A stretch of 64,000 nucleotides of DNA from Miltoncostaea oceani (lineage in GTDB: Bacteria; Actinomycetota; Thermoleophilia; Miltoncostaeales; Miltoncostaeaceae), in the NCBI RefSeq assembly GCF_018141545.1, contig NZ_CP064356.1, positions 186,001-250,000 on the forward strand. The letters are read 5' to 3'. The notes beneath the pieces are model-generated. The model was not told the DNA's origin. It ran no database searches and saw only the letters and a program-made list of their open reading frames with translations. Both the position numbers and the translations under genes were made by a program. Shown piece after piece: positions 34,129-42,642 of the stretch (the first letter of the stretch is position 1; the number at the start of each line of letters is the position of its first letter).

Positions 34129-36975
34129 ATGCTCACGATCCGCGCCGCCAAGGGGCCCGATTACTACGAGCGTGCCGAGTTCGCCCGCGACGACTACTAC
34201 GAGGAGCGCGGGCAGCTGCGGGGCAGCTGGGAGGGGACGGGCGCCGAGGTGCTGGGGCTCAGCGGCGCACCCGGCGACGGCGCCCTCGGGGAGCTGCTGG
34301 AGGGGCGCGATCCGAGCACCGGGACGGAGCTCGCGGGCACCGGCCAGCGCCGCGGAGGGAACGTCGCCTTCGATCTCACCTTCACCGCGCCGAAGAGCGT
34401 GAGCGTGCTCGCGGCTGTCGGCGACGAGTCGATTCGGCAGGCCGTCCTCGCAGCCCAAGCGGACGGCGCGCGGGCGGGGCTCGACTACCTCGAGCGCCGT
34501 GCCTGCTTCGTTCGGCGCGGCCGCAACGGAGTCACGGTGCTGCCGGGCCAGGGCTTCGCCGGGGCCATGTACTTGCACGAGATGGCGCGCTCCGGCGACC
34601 CCCACGTTCACGCGCACGTGGTGATCGCCAACCGGGTGAAGGGACCCGACGGTCGCTGGAGCGCACCCGACATGCGTCCCGTCTTCGCCGAGGCCAAGAC
34701 CGCGGGCACGATCGCCGAGGCCGCGATGCGCGATGCGCTCAGCCGATCTCTCGGCGTCGGGTGGGGGCCGCTGCGCAACGGGATCGCCGAGCTCGCCGGG
34801 GTGCCCGCGAGGGTCTGCGAGCACTTCTCGCAGCGTCACGCCGAGATCGTCGAGGAGGCGACCGCGCGCGGGTACGTGAGCGCCCGCGGCATCGATGTCA
34901 TCCAGCGCGAGACCCGTGATCGAAAGCGCGTCGTCTCGCGCGAGCGTGCCGCGAGCCAATGGCGCGCCCGCGCGGCCGAGCACGGCTTCGGCGCACGGGA
35001 GCTCGCCGCTCTGATCGGCCGCTCGCGAGGCGTGGATGCCCAGGAGCAGCGGGCCGCCCTCGAGGCGTGTCGATCGAAGATGCTCGGGCCGGCAGGCCTC
35101 ACGCAGCGCAGCGCCCACTTCACCCGTCGTGAGGTGATCCAGGCGCTTGCCGAAGCTCACCCGGGCGGAGCCGCTGCGTGTGTCCTCGAGGCCCTGGCGG
35201 ACCAGTTCATCGCGACCTCGTGCGTGTCGCTTCTCGCCGCCCGCGTAGAGGCGAATCGTGGACACCAGGAGGCCCTCTTCTCAACGCCCGACATGCTTCG
35301 CTGCGAGGCTCGCTTGCTCGCGACGGCCTCAGGCGTGGACCCGCGCGGTGGGATCGTCGCCGCTCGGAGCGCAGTCGACGGAGCGATCAGCGCCCGGCCG
35401 ACGCTCGGCTCGGATCAGGCGGCAGCGGTGCGCCATCTCTGCTTGGGGGACGCTCGCGTGCGCGTCATGGAGGCAGGGGCGGGGACCGGCAAGACCTTCG
35501 CGCTCGAGGCGGTGCGCGAGGCCTACGAGAGCTCGCACATCCCGGTCATCGGTGTCGCCTGGCAGGGCCAAGCCGCCGACGTTCTCCAGCGCGACGCCGG
35601 CATCCAGTCGGAGACGGCGGCACTCCTCCTGGACCGCCTCGCTCGTGGGGACACGGACGCCATTCCGGCCGGTGCGGTGATCGTCTGTGACGAGGCCTCG
35701 ATGATGCCGACGCGCGCACTGGAGCGGCTCGCGAGCGAGGCGGCTCAGCGCTGCGCCCGACTCATCCTGGTCGGAGATCGGGCTCAGCTTCCGGCCATCG
35801 ACGCCGCGGGTGGCTTCGCTGCGCTCGCTGATCGACTCGGCTCCGCCGAGCTGACCGAGAACCGGCGCCAGCGCACGGACTTACAACGTCAGGTCGCCGA
35901 GCGACTCGCCGACGGACGCCCGGCCGATGCGCTCGCGCTCCTCGCTGACCATGACCGCCTCCACGCGTTCGACGACGGCCGCGAAGCGCGCGCGGCGCTG
36001 GTCGCGGCGTGGGCTCAGGCCTCGCTCGCTGATCCCGCACGCGGGCTGATCCTGGCTCACGACCGTCACGAGGTCGCCACCCTCAATCTGATGGCGCGGC
36101 GCGCACTGGACGATGCCGGCCTGCTCGGGCCCTCGAGGCTGACGGCGTCCGGTCGCGAGTGGGCCGCCGGCGATCGGGTCGTCTGCCGGCGCAACGACTA
36201 CCGGGTGGGCGTCCGCAACGGTACGCGCGGAACGGTCGTCCAGATCGACTCCGCGAGCAAGGCCTTGCTCGTGCGCGTCGACGACGCAGGGGTGGTGCGG
36301 CTGCCCGAGGGCTACCTCGATGACGTCCAGTACGGGTACGCCCTTACCGGGCACATCAGCCAAGGGGCCACGGTCGATCGAACCTTCCTTTCGGCGACGC
36401 CGGAACGTGGAGGCAGGGAGTGGGCGTATGTGGCTTCGAGCCGCCAGCGTGTCGATCTCACGCTCTTCGCCGTGCACCACGAGCCCGAGCAGATGGAGTC
36501 CGCACTCGCTCGTTCGTGGGCGCGCTCGGATGCGAAACGACTAGCCCTCGACCACGTCGAGGGTCCGTCCCGCTCGACGGCCGTGGATGCTGCCCGAAGT
36601 GCCCTCGATGCCGAACTTCCGGAAAGGAGGGCTGCAAGGTTGCGCGATCTTTCGGAGCGTCGGGAGCAGGCCCGGGGAAGGGCAGGGGCGACGTCTGGCG
36701 AGGAAGCCGCCGGTGACCGCCTGGAGGCCCAGATCCTTAGCGCTGAACTACGCCAGCTGGCGCACGCGGGAACCGCGTGGACGGTGCTTTCGGAGATCGC
36801 CCATCCTTCTCCTCGGGCAGAGCACCTGTTCGGCCCACGGCCCACCACTACGCTCGACCGTCAAGCATGGGAGGCCGAGGTGACGCGCGCGGTGGCCGCC
36901 CACCCTGGGCGCGACCCGGAGCGCGCGATCGCTGCCGAACAGAAGGATGCCTCCGGCTCCTACAGAGAACGCTGA
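34129..36975 (+). CDS. MobF (TrwC/TraI-like) conjugative relaxase-helicase
   Basis: A 948-residue relaxase that nicks oriT and unwinds the transferred strand. The N-terminal TrwC domain has candidate nucleophile tyrosines at 12-13 and 23-24, the FTAPKSVSVL strand, and the HUH metal triad in PHVHAHVV (His159, 161, 163). From about residue 420 there is a RecD-like superfamily 1 helicase: Walker A GAGTGKT, a DEAS motif II, GDRAQLPAID, and a C-terminal YALTGHISQGAT before SRQRVDLTLF. ATG 34129 was chosen because MLTIRAAKG matches typical MobF N termini; ATG 34114 is possible. This gene is the strongest sign that the element is conjugative. Confidence 0.93.
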   Translation: MLTIRAAKGPDYYERAEFARDDYYEERGQLRGSWEGTGAEVLGLSGAPGDGALGELLEGRDPSTGTELAGTGQRRGGNVAFDLTFTAPKSVSVLAAVGDESIRQAVLAAQADGARAGLDYLERRACFVRRGRNGVTVLPGQGFAGAMYLHEMARSGDPHVHAHVVIANRVKGPDGRWSAPDMRPVFAEAKTAGTIAEAAMRDALSRSLGVGWGPLRNGIAELAGVPARVCEHFSQRHAEIVEEATARGYVSARGIDVIQRETRDRKRVVSRERAASQWRARAAEHGFGARELAALIGRSRGVDAQEQRAALEACRSKMLGPAGLTQRSAHFTRREVIQALAEAHPGGAAACVLEALADQFIATSCVSLLAARVEANRGHQEALFSTPDMLRCEARLLATASGVDPRGGIVAARSAVDGAISARPTLGSDQAAAVRHLCLGDARVRVMEAGAGTGKTFALEAVREAYESSHIPVIGVAWQGQAADVLQRDAGIQSETAALLLDRLARGDTDAIPAGAVIVCDEASMMPTRALERLASEAAQRCARLILVGDRAQLPAIDAAGGFAALADRLGSAELTENRRQRTDLQRQVAERLADGRPADALALLADHDRLHAFDDGREARAALVAAWAQASLADPARGLILAHDRHEVATLNLMARRALDDAGLLGPSRLTASGREWAAGDRVVCRRNDYRVGVRNGTRGTVVQIDSASKALLVRVDDAGVVRLPEGYLDDVQYGYALTGHISQGATVDRTFLSATPERGGREWAYVASSRQRVDLTLFAVHHEPEQMESALARSWARSDAKRLALDHVEGPSRSTAVDAARSALDAELPERRAARLRDLSERREQARGRAGATSGEEAAGDRLEAQILSAELRQLAHAGTAWTVLSEIAHPSPRAEHLFGPRPTTTLDRQAWEAEVTRAVAAHPGRDPERAIAAEQKDASGSYRER

Positions 36976-36981
36976 GCCGGC

Positions 36982-37173
36982 GTGTGCGGCCTACTGCCAC
37001 CGACGCCTCTTGGCTGCCGATTGACCCGATCGGCCTCCGGCGCCTACTGGGCAGAGTGCGCTCGACTTCTCCGTGAGCGCGCCACCGGCCTCGCGGAGAG
37101 ATGGCTTCCGTTCCGGCTGGTTGGTCTTGTGCGAGCCGGCCGCCGGGCGGGTCGTGGCGCGAGCGCCGCCTAA
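36982..37173 (+). CDS. Possible small protein downstream of the relaxase
   Basis: A 63-residue frame from GTG 36982, six bases after the relaxase stop. The product is basic and helical (YWAECARLLRERATGLAERW) with a hydrophobic patch near residue 45. No ribosome site is clear and no family is known, so it may be a chance frame. Its stop overlaps that of the convergent small membrane gene. Confidence 0.3.
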   Translation: MCGLLPPTPLGCRLTRSASGAYWAECARLLRERATGLAERWLPFRLVGLVRAGRRAGRGASAA

Positions 37174-37313
37174 CGCGGTCTGATGCCGGGATGGCGCCAA
37201 GAGATGACGATCAGCAGGCCGAGCAGACCCACAAGAAGCAACGTCAGCAGCGTTGCCCGCAGTGTTGCTCCCCCCTTCGTCTTGACCGGCAACCGCCTAG
37301 TGGGTTCCCGCAC
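37170..37313 (-). CDS. 47-residue single-span membrane protein
   Basis: From GTG 37313, with a GAGAAGG ribosome site about ten bases upstream, the frame codes a basic N terminus (MREPTRRLPVKTKGG), one strongly hydrophobic segment (LLTLLLVGLLGLLIVISW) and a short basic tail. It lies behind the relaxase gene on the opposite strand. Small membrane proteins of this kind are common in conjugative elements as entry-exclusion or toxin proteins, but nothing here shows a role. Confidence 0.45.
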   Translation of the reverse strand: MREPTRRLPVKTKGGATLRATLLTLLLVGLLGLLIVISWRHPGIRPR

Positions 37314-37569
37314 CAGAGTACGGCCTTCTCGGGCGCAGCCCACCGTCGCTCTTGCCTTCGTCCGTCGGCCTCGGGTCCGGCACCTGCCTGCGATGTCGGT
37401 GAATCGGAAGGTTCTCGGCGACGACCGCGTTCACTGGTGACGCGGTTCCTGCGAGACCGGAGAGCGACCCGAGCCAGCGTCTGGGCCCGGGTGGCTGGCG
37501 GACCGAGCGCCGGCGGGTTCAGGCCCGCGATGTGCCGTTGCCGCCTTGTCATCGTCGGCGTCGGACAAT

Positions 37570-37854
37570 CTAAGGAGCCGCCAGAGGCGACGGCTGACAC
37601 GAGTCCTCCAGTACAGGGGATGCCCCAGGGGCAGGACCTGAGGACGCGCCGAGCTCGACCACGCGGGCCTCGCCCGGCGGGCACTGCGAGGTGGGGACCG
37701 ACACGCCCCTCGAGTCGATGCCGACCGTCGCCCCCGGCCCCGCAGGAGTTGACGCTTCGGTTCGGGCACATCCACCGATGCCGAGACCGAGAACGGCGAG
37801 GCACGCCGCAAGCCACAGGGCGCGCTGCTGTGTCAATACATCTCTCGCTCGCAT
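37570..37854 (-). CDS. Small lipoprotein
   Basis: A 94-residue exported protein from ATG 37854. A signal peptide (basic RARDVLTQQR, then LWLAACLAVLGLG) ends in the lipobox GIGGC. The mature part of about 60 residues is Pro/Ser/Gly-rich with two cysteines that could form a disulfide. Plasmid and element lipoproteins can act in surface or entry exclusion; that is inference. To its right, 37855-37992 is noncoding. Confidence 0.6.
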   Translation of the reverse strand: MRARDVLTQQRALWLAACLAVLGLGIGGCARTEASTPAGPGATVGIDSRGVSVPTSQCPPGEARVVELGASSGPAPGASPVLEDSCQPSPLAAP

Positions 37855-37992
37855 GCAGTTCCTTCCTGACGCGGTGCGGCTTTCGATCCCAGCGGAACAC
37901 ACGCCAGGCGCGCCGGCCCTGCTTGCTGCGCCCGGCGCGCCTAGACGACTTTCGGTGGAGCGTGTCTGCGGTCGTGTAGCGGGTGGACCCTT

Positions 37993-38625
37993 TCAGTAGG
38001 CGGTCCACCCGGCCTGCGGATCCGGACCCGGATCCGGCAGGGCCCACAGCACCGTCGCCCGGCCCGCGGCAGCGATGACCGGCGCCGCATCGACCTCGAC
38101 GCGCGTGAGGCGGATGCCCACCGCTCGCCACTCGCAGACGAACGCCATAGGTCCCGGGGGCGGAAGCGGCCAGACCCAGAAGCCCACCTGGGACGCATGC
38201 CTCCCGCCCCCGCCTCCTCCACGCGGCACGAGCCTGGGCGAGGCGGAGGCGGGGCGGCTGGGATCCACCGTCTCGGGGCTCCCAGCCTCGCCGAGGCTGG
38301 TGGCCTTGCGCCCGTCCGAGAACTGGACGCCGAAGCGGAATCCCTCCTCATCCCGTGATTCGCCCGGATAGGCGGGCGGAAACGGCTTCCCCCACTCAGT
38401 GCCGGGGAACGCGCCGAAGCGCCGCCGGAAGTCCAGGACGAACGAGACCCCGTTCGGCTCGGCCACGACGCTGCTCAGCCCGACCCCGACGTCCTCGGTC
38501 CGGGCGAGCACGAGGGAGAGGTCGACGGCAGCCCCGAGGACGTTCTCGGCGGGGCCGATCCAGGGCGGCTGGGGAGGCTCGGGCGGTTGGGGCGCTAGGG
38601 GAGGGAGAGGCTCGAAGAAGGGCAT
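37993..38625 (-). CDS. Hypothetical protein, Pro-rich N terminus
   Basis: A 210-residue soluble protein starting at ATG 38625 with a good GGAGG ribosome site. It has a Pro-rich opening, then a beta-rich domain (VLGAAVDLSLVLARTEDVGV, SFVLDFRRRFG), a Gly-rich loop, and WPLPPPGPMAFVCEW near the end. The pattern of a small beta-sandwich domain with VLGAAV and LARTE motifs recurs in unannotated actinobacterial proteins, to my memory; the function is unknown. It is read toward the relaxase, separate from the sigma cassettes. Confidence 0.6.
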   Translation of the reverse strand: MPFFEPLPPLAPQPPEPPQPPWIGPAENVLGAAVDLSLVLARTEDVGVGLSSVVAEPNGVSFVLDFRRRFGAFPGTEWGKPFPPAYPGESRDEEGFRFGVQFSDGRKATSLGEAGSPETVDPSRPASASPRLVPRGGGGGGRHASQVGFWVWPLPPPGPMAFVCEWRAVGIRLTRVEVDAAPVIAAAGRATVLWALPDPGPDPQAGWTAY

Positions 38626-38745
38626 GGTGCGATCCTCCCACCCTGCGGGGACGCAGGCACGTGCGGGCTCCTGTGGCGGCGTCAGACGTGTCGTCAGCAC
38701 CGCACGGTTTCAGAGGTGGCGCGCCTCCGATGGGGCCGCGGGTCG

Positions 38746-40506
38746 TCAGGGAAGCGAGAAGCGGCCCCTCAGCGTCGCGAGGACCTGGCCACTCTCGCCC
38801 AGCGCCTCCGCCGTCGTCGTGGTGCGCGGCGGAGCGCCCCGAGATCTACGGGGCCCGAGGACCAGCGCCCACCCGTTGGCCGCTGCGGCCTCCCGCACCA
38901 TGCCGGAGGATGAGGTGAAGCGCAGAGTCCGGGTGGCCGTGGGAACGGCGAAGGGCTGGAACCCGGCGGATCCACCGCAGTCCTGAATGCCCTTCGTGCG
39001 GGGGCAGCCGAAACCGAAGGCGTCGTCAGGCCGCGGGCCCGCGACGACCGCGCGCGGGGCGCCCGTGACGAGCAGGTAGTTCCAGACCGACCACCGGCCA
39101 TCCGGCCCGTCGGCCTCCAGCGCACGGCGCAGAGTCGACGGGTCGCCGCGCTCGCTACCCGGAAGCGACAGCATGCGACGGACCTGCGCGGGAACGGGCT
39201 CCACCACCTCGCCGAGGACGACCGGTGACGGGCCGATGCGGTAGGTGTCGGCGACCCACACGATCGCCGGGATGGGCCCGTTGCGCGCAACGTCGGTTCC
39301 AACGGGACTTCTCACGCCAAAGCCCCCGGTCCCGCTCTGAAAGGAGCCGAACTCGAGCGCCGGTGAGCCTGGCCGGGTATCGAGTCGGCCGGTGGCATCG
39401 GCGGTCGTCATCTGCCAGATGTCCCCGTTCGTGCTGAGCGCGATCCGCTGGGGCTGACCAGACGACGCCGCGCGCGCCGACACCTGGCGCAGGAGGTCGT
39501 CCCACGTCCGGCGTCCCTCGACGCTCAACACGATCGGCGTCGTGATCGGCCGGCCGGGCAGCGTGTCGTCCGAGGTCGACTTGCCGGTGCCGGTCACCTG
39601 GAGTGGCGAGACCGCCGGGCGGTCGCGGACGACGAAAAACTGGGTCGAGCGGAGCCGCTCGGCATCACCACGGGCGTTGCGCACGTACTGGCGGCGCAGG
39701 ATCGCGAAGCCCTCGGGGAGCTCCAGGATCTGCGATCCCGGCGGCAGCGTTCTCGTGATCCGGCGCAGATCCGCGGCCGTCGGCGCAGGGCCGCGGACGA
39801 GGCGCCCGTTGCGGAAGAGATAGGCGACCCGCGCCGGAGCGCCGGGCGCGAGCTCGCGTGCCCGCAGCACTGCCTTGTGAAAGGAGCTGAACGTCCCCAC
39901 GAGGACCTCATCGAGGTCGTAGACGGCGATCGCCGAGCCCGCCACGATCTCCGAGAGGGTGATCGGCTCGCGGGTGCCGGTGAGGGTGACGCGGGCGCGA
40001 TCGCGCTCGACTCGCTCAACCGTCGCGCTCACGCCCTTCTGGGCACGCGCACGGGCGTGGATCACCCGCTCCATCTGGGCGTACGCCTCGTCGTCGGTCA
40101 CGCCGGCCGCAGGCCGGAAGACGATGATGGCGCCGATTCCCGGTCGGCCCGCGGTGGCGGAAGGGGCCGACGGGGCGGGGTCGTCTGCGGCGCCAGTGTC
40201 GGCGGGTCGATCGCTCGGTGTCGCGATGATCAGGGCGGCGAGGAGGGCGCCGGTCGCGGCGACTCCCACGATCGCACTGATGGCGCCGATCGGGCGACGC
40301 GCTGAGCTGACCGCCCGTCGTGTCCAGATCGACGCCGAGGACCCGCCCGGGGTACCGCGGGCGGCCGAGCGGGCGCCGGCCGCGTCATGAACCGGCGGCC
40401 GTGAGCTCAACGCGGTCAGCGCCGCGCGCGTTGCACGATCCCGGGCCTGCGAGGTCGCGCGGACCCGCGGCTCGGAGTCGCGGATGTCGTCAATGAGATC
40501 GCTCAC
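38746..40506 (-). CDS. Membrane anti-sigma-like protein with SecD-like extracytoplasmic domain
   Basis: A 586-residue protein whose GTG start overlaps the stop of the ECF sigma gene at 40503 (GTGA). The cytoplasmic part (1-70) starts SDLIDDIRDSEPRVRA; one membrane span lies at about 73-95. Residues 140-392 resemble the periplasmic domain of actinobacterial SecD in order. A helix with QMERVIHARARAQKGVS stands for the IRNRVDALGVSE helix; then come AIAVYDLDEVLVG, VAYLFRNGRLVRGPAPT, LPPGSQILELPEG, FFVVRDRPAVS, and ITTPIVLSVEGRRTWDDL. SecD's six membrane helices are missing. The last 190 residues are unrecognised. It is probably the cognate anti-sigma factor and sensor. Confidence 0.7.
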   Translation of the reverse strand: MSDLIDDIRDSEPRVRATSQARDRATRAALTALSSRPPVHDAAGARSAARGTPGGSSASIWTRRAVSSARRPIGAISAIVGVAATGALLAALIIATPSDRPADTGAADDPAPSAPSATAGRPGIGAIIVFRPAAGVTDDEAYAQMERVIHARARAQKGVSATVERVERDRARVTLTGTREPITLSEIVAGSAIAVYDLDEVLVGTFSSFHKAVLRARELAPGAPARVAYLFRNGRLVRGPAPTAADLRRITRTLPPGSQILELPEGFAILRRQYVRNARGDAERLRSTQFFVVRDRPAVSPLQVTGTGKSTSDDTLPGRPITTPIVLSVEGRRTWDDLLRQVSARAASSGQPQRIALSTNGDIWQMTTADATGRLDTRPGSPALEFGSFQSGTGGFGVRSPVGTDVARNGPIPAIVWVADTYRIGPSPVVLGEVVEPVPAQVRRMLSLPGSERGDPSTLRRALEADGPDGRWSVWNYLLVTGAPRAVVAGPRPDDAFGFGCPRTKGIQDCGGSAGFQPFAVPTATRTLRFTSSSGMVREAAAANGWALVLGPRRSRGAPPRTTTTAEALGESGQVLATLRGRFSLP

Positions 40507-41027
40507 GTCACCACTCCCAACCGGTCGCGGAGGTCTGTCATCGCGCGAGCGAGCCGCGATTGGGCGGTGCCGATCGGGACCCCGATGAGCTCGGCCGACT
40601 CGGCGAGGCTGTAGCCGAGCCAGTGGTGGAGCACCACGATCGTGCGCCGGTCGGCGTCCAGGCCACGGATCGCCGCAGCGACCTCGGCCTTGCGTGAGGA
40701 CTCCTCCCAGTCGGCTGCCAGCTCGTCCTGATCGAGATCGACCTCCCGCGCGCGTCGCCGTTTCGTCTTGCGCAGATGGTCGAGGCCCTGATTCACGGCG
40801 ATCCGCCGAAGCCACGCGCCGAACTCGCCCTCTCCCGACCACGCCGACAGCGAGCAGAACGCCCGCTCGAAGGACGCTTGGGCGACATCGTCGGCCGCAG
40901 GGCGATGAGCGGTGATCCCGAACGCGACCCGCCAGACCGCGTCGAAATGCCGCGCGACGAGCGCCTCACCCGCGCCGGCGTCTCCGGCCAGGGCGCGCTG
41001 AACCAGTGTGGAGTCGTCATCGGTCAC
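40503..41027 (-). CDS. ECF sigma factor (cassette 1)
   Basis: A 174-residue extracytoplasmic-function sigma factor from GTG 41027; the longer frame upstream is not conserved. Region 2 has a VWRVAFGITAHRPAADDVAQ helix, ERAFCSLSAW and WLRRIAVNQGLDHLRKT. Region 4 has the RRTIVVLHHWLGYSLAESAE and GVPIGTAQSRLARAM recognition helix. No region 3 is present. It is read with, and overlaps, the SecD-like anti-sigma gene. It belongs with cassettes 4, 6 and 7 by its region 4 pattern WL(G/D)(Y/L/F)...E.AE. Confidence 0.88.
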   Translation of the reverse strand: MTDDDSTLVQRALAGDAGAGEALVARHFDAVWRVAFGITAHRPAADDVAQASFERAFCSLSAWSGEGEFGAWLRRIAVNQGLDHLRKTKRRRAREVDLDQDELAADWEESSRKAEVAAAIRGLDADRRTIVVLHHWLGYSLAESAELIGVPIGTAQSRLARAMTDLRDRLGVVT

Positions 41028-41130
41028 GTCACTGAGTCTGACGTCGGTGGGGTGCCCTCTTGTCCCGGCGGATCGCAAGTAGCAGCGACTCAGGAAGGGG
41101 CGCAGTCCCCGCCCGGCGTTGCTGGTCGCA

Positions 41131-41763
41131 TCAGAAGCCGGGCTGCGGAAGGGGCACGGTCCGCTCCGTGAGCACGTCATCCGCAGCATCCCGGAAGGTG
41201 AGCACGATCGTCTTCGGCCGAGCCGCGGTCAGCGTTTCCACCGGAATGCTGATGAGCATGTAGCCGCCACCTCGCGTGGCCCGGACCCCGGGAAGGCTCG
41301 CCTCCACCGCTGCGACCTCATCGGTCGTCCGAACGACGATCCGCGTGGGGTGCGTGGCGCGGCGGCCGTCGGATGCGCCATAGCTGCCGCAGATCGCGAC
41401 AGGGTCCGGCACCTTACAATCGAAGGTTGTCGAGCCGACGAAGCCGCTGTCGGGTCGTGCATCGATCACGACGCTCGTCGGCCCGGACGGACCCCCGCGC
41501 TCACCGGTGAGCACGAGTTCCGCCTCGGGATCCTCGAGCGAGAAGCCGGGAAGAGCTCCTCTCACGGCCGCCGCGCCGGCTCCGGCGAGGGTGACGGCCA
41601 CGACGGCGATGAGAAGCCCCCGTCGCCGCGGGGCGCGTCTCCTTCGGTTCACGTGCGCCGGGGAGTCGGCACGGTCTCCAGCAGTGGCCCGGAGCGTCTC
41701 GACGAGGCGCTCGTCGAACACCGGTGGCGTCTGCACCTCCGGGATACCAGGGGGCAGTGTCAT
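41131..41763 (-). CDS. Membrane anti-sigma-like protein (cassette 2)
   Basis: A 210-residue protein whose ATG overlaps the stop of the sigma gene at 41760 (ATGA). The cytoplasmic segment (1-48) is rich in Arg at its end. One membrane span follows (LLIAVVAVTLAGAGAAAV), then about 140 external residues with two cysteines, which form the C-x-C-like pair in FDCKVPDPVAICGSYG. The external fold is not recognised. By position and topology it is likely the anti-sigma factor of cassette 2. Confidence 0.7.
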   Translation of the reverse strand: MTLPPGIPEVQTPPVFDERLVETLRATAGDRADSPAHVNRRRRAPRRRGLLIAVVAVTLAGAGAAAVRGALPGFSLEDPEAELVLTGERGGPSGPTSVVIDARPDSGFVGSTTFDCKVPDPVAICGSYGASDGRRATHPTRIVVRTTDEVAAVEASLPGVRATRGGGYMLISIPVETLTAARPKTIVLTFRDAADDVLTERTVPLPQPGF

Positions 41764-42353
41764 CGTTTGGCGCTCCTGGTTGTGCTGACGGCGGGCGCGA
41801 CGACGAGCTCATCGGCCGCGGCTCGCGCGAGCTTGCGTCGCGCCCGCGACAGGCGCATCCGGGCGGCGGCCGGTGCGATGCCGAGCACATGAGCCGCCTC
41901 CCGCGGCGTCAGGCCATCGGTCCCGACCAGCATCAGCAGCTCGCGCTCGGACCTTGGAAGATCGGCGATCGGTCCGGCCAGGCGGCGAGCGAGCCGGGAC
42001 GCGTCGATCTGATCGTCGATGAGCTGGCGGTCGTCGTCGGAGAGGAGATCGCGCCCACGGAGGGCGGCGAGTCCGCGCGCCTCCCGCACGCTGCGCCGGC
42101 GTCGAGACGACAGCTCGTGGTGGGCGATGCCGATCAGCCAGGCGACAGCGGATCCCTTGCGTGGGTCGAACCGGTGAGCGGATTCCAGCGCCGCGAGGAA
42201 GGCGGCGGCGACGATGCCGGCCGCCTCGTCGGCGTTGCGGCATCGTGCGATTGCGTATCGCCAAACGCTGGTGGCGTGACGCCGATAGAGGGCTTCGATC
42301 GCGTCGGCGTCGAGCCCGCCCGAGATAGTTCGTGTTGAGGCGGCCCGCGTCAT
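41760..42353 (-). CDS. ECF sigma factor (cassette 2)
   Basis: A 197-residue sigma factor taken from ATG 42353; an upstream in-frame ATG at 42470 would add 39 residues of low-complexity sequence. Region 2: DADAIEALYRRHATSVWRYA, then AGIVAAAFLAALE and AWLIGIAHHELSSRRRR. Region 4: LPRSERELLMLVGTDGLTPR and VLGIAPAAARMRLSRARRKL. It lacks the WLGY-type region 4 of cassettes 1, 4, 6 and 7 and belongs to a second sigma type with cassettes 3 and 5. It overlaps its partner by four bases. Confidence 0.87.
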   Translation of the reverse strand: MTRAASTRTISGGLDADAIEALYRRHATSVWRYAIARCRNADEAAGIVAAAFLAALESAHRFDPRKGSAVAWLIGIAHHELSSRRRRSVREARGLAALRGRDLLSDDDRQLIDDQIDASRLARRLAGPIADLPRSERELLMLVGTDGLTPREAAHVLGIAPAAARMRLSRARRKLARAAADELVVAPAVSTTRSAKR

Positions 42354-42642
42354 CGCCCGATGATTGGTCTGGGGCGGCTCGAGCGCAACGTCGGGTCGTG
42401 GCTCTTGCACTCCTGCCGCCTGGGCAGCCCGAGGGCCCAACTCCCACGCCTGCCGGCGCCGAAACGGCATGCTCCAGTGGCAACTGATTCAGGCTCGAGT
42501 CGACGAGCGCGTTGCCCGCATACACCCGGGTGGCGGCCGAGGGTGCAGCTCTCCGGCGTCCAGTCGGCCTTGGGGTTCCGTGGGAAGAGCATCCTGACCC
42601 CTGACGGAACGGTTGGCTTCTCAGCGGTGGAGGACCGAACCC

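Noticed and set aside
42354-42642. Small plus-strand genes between cassettes 2 and 3
   Set aside because: The frames are short, Arg/Pro-rich and without ribosome sites. The region more likely holds the leader of cassette 2.
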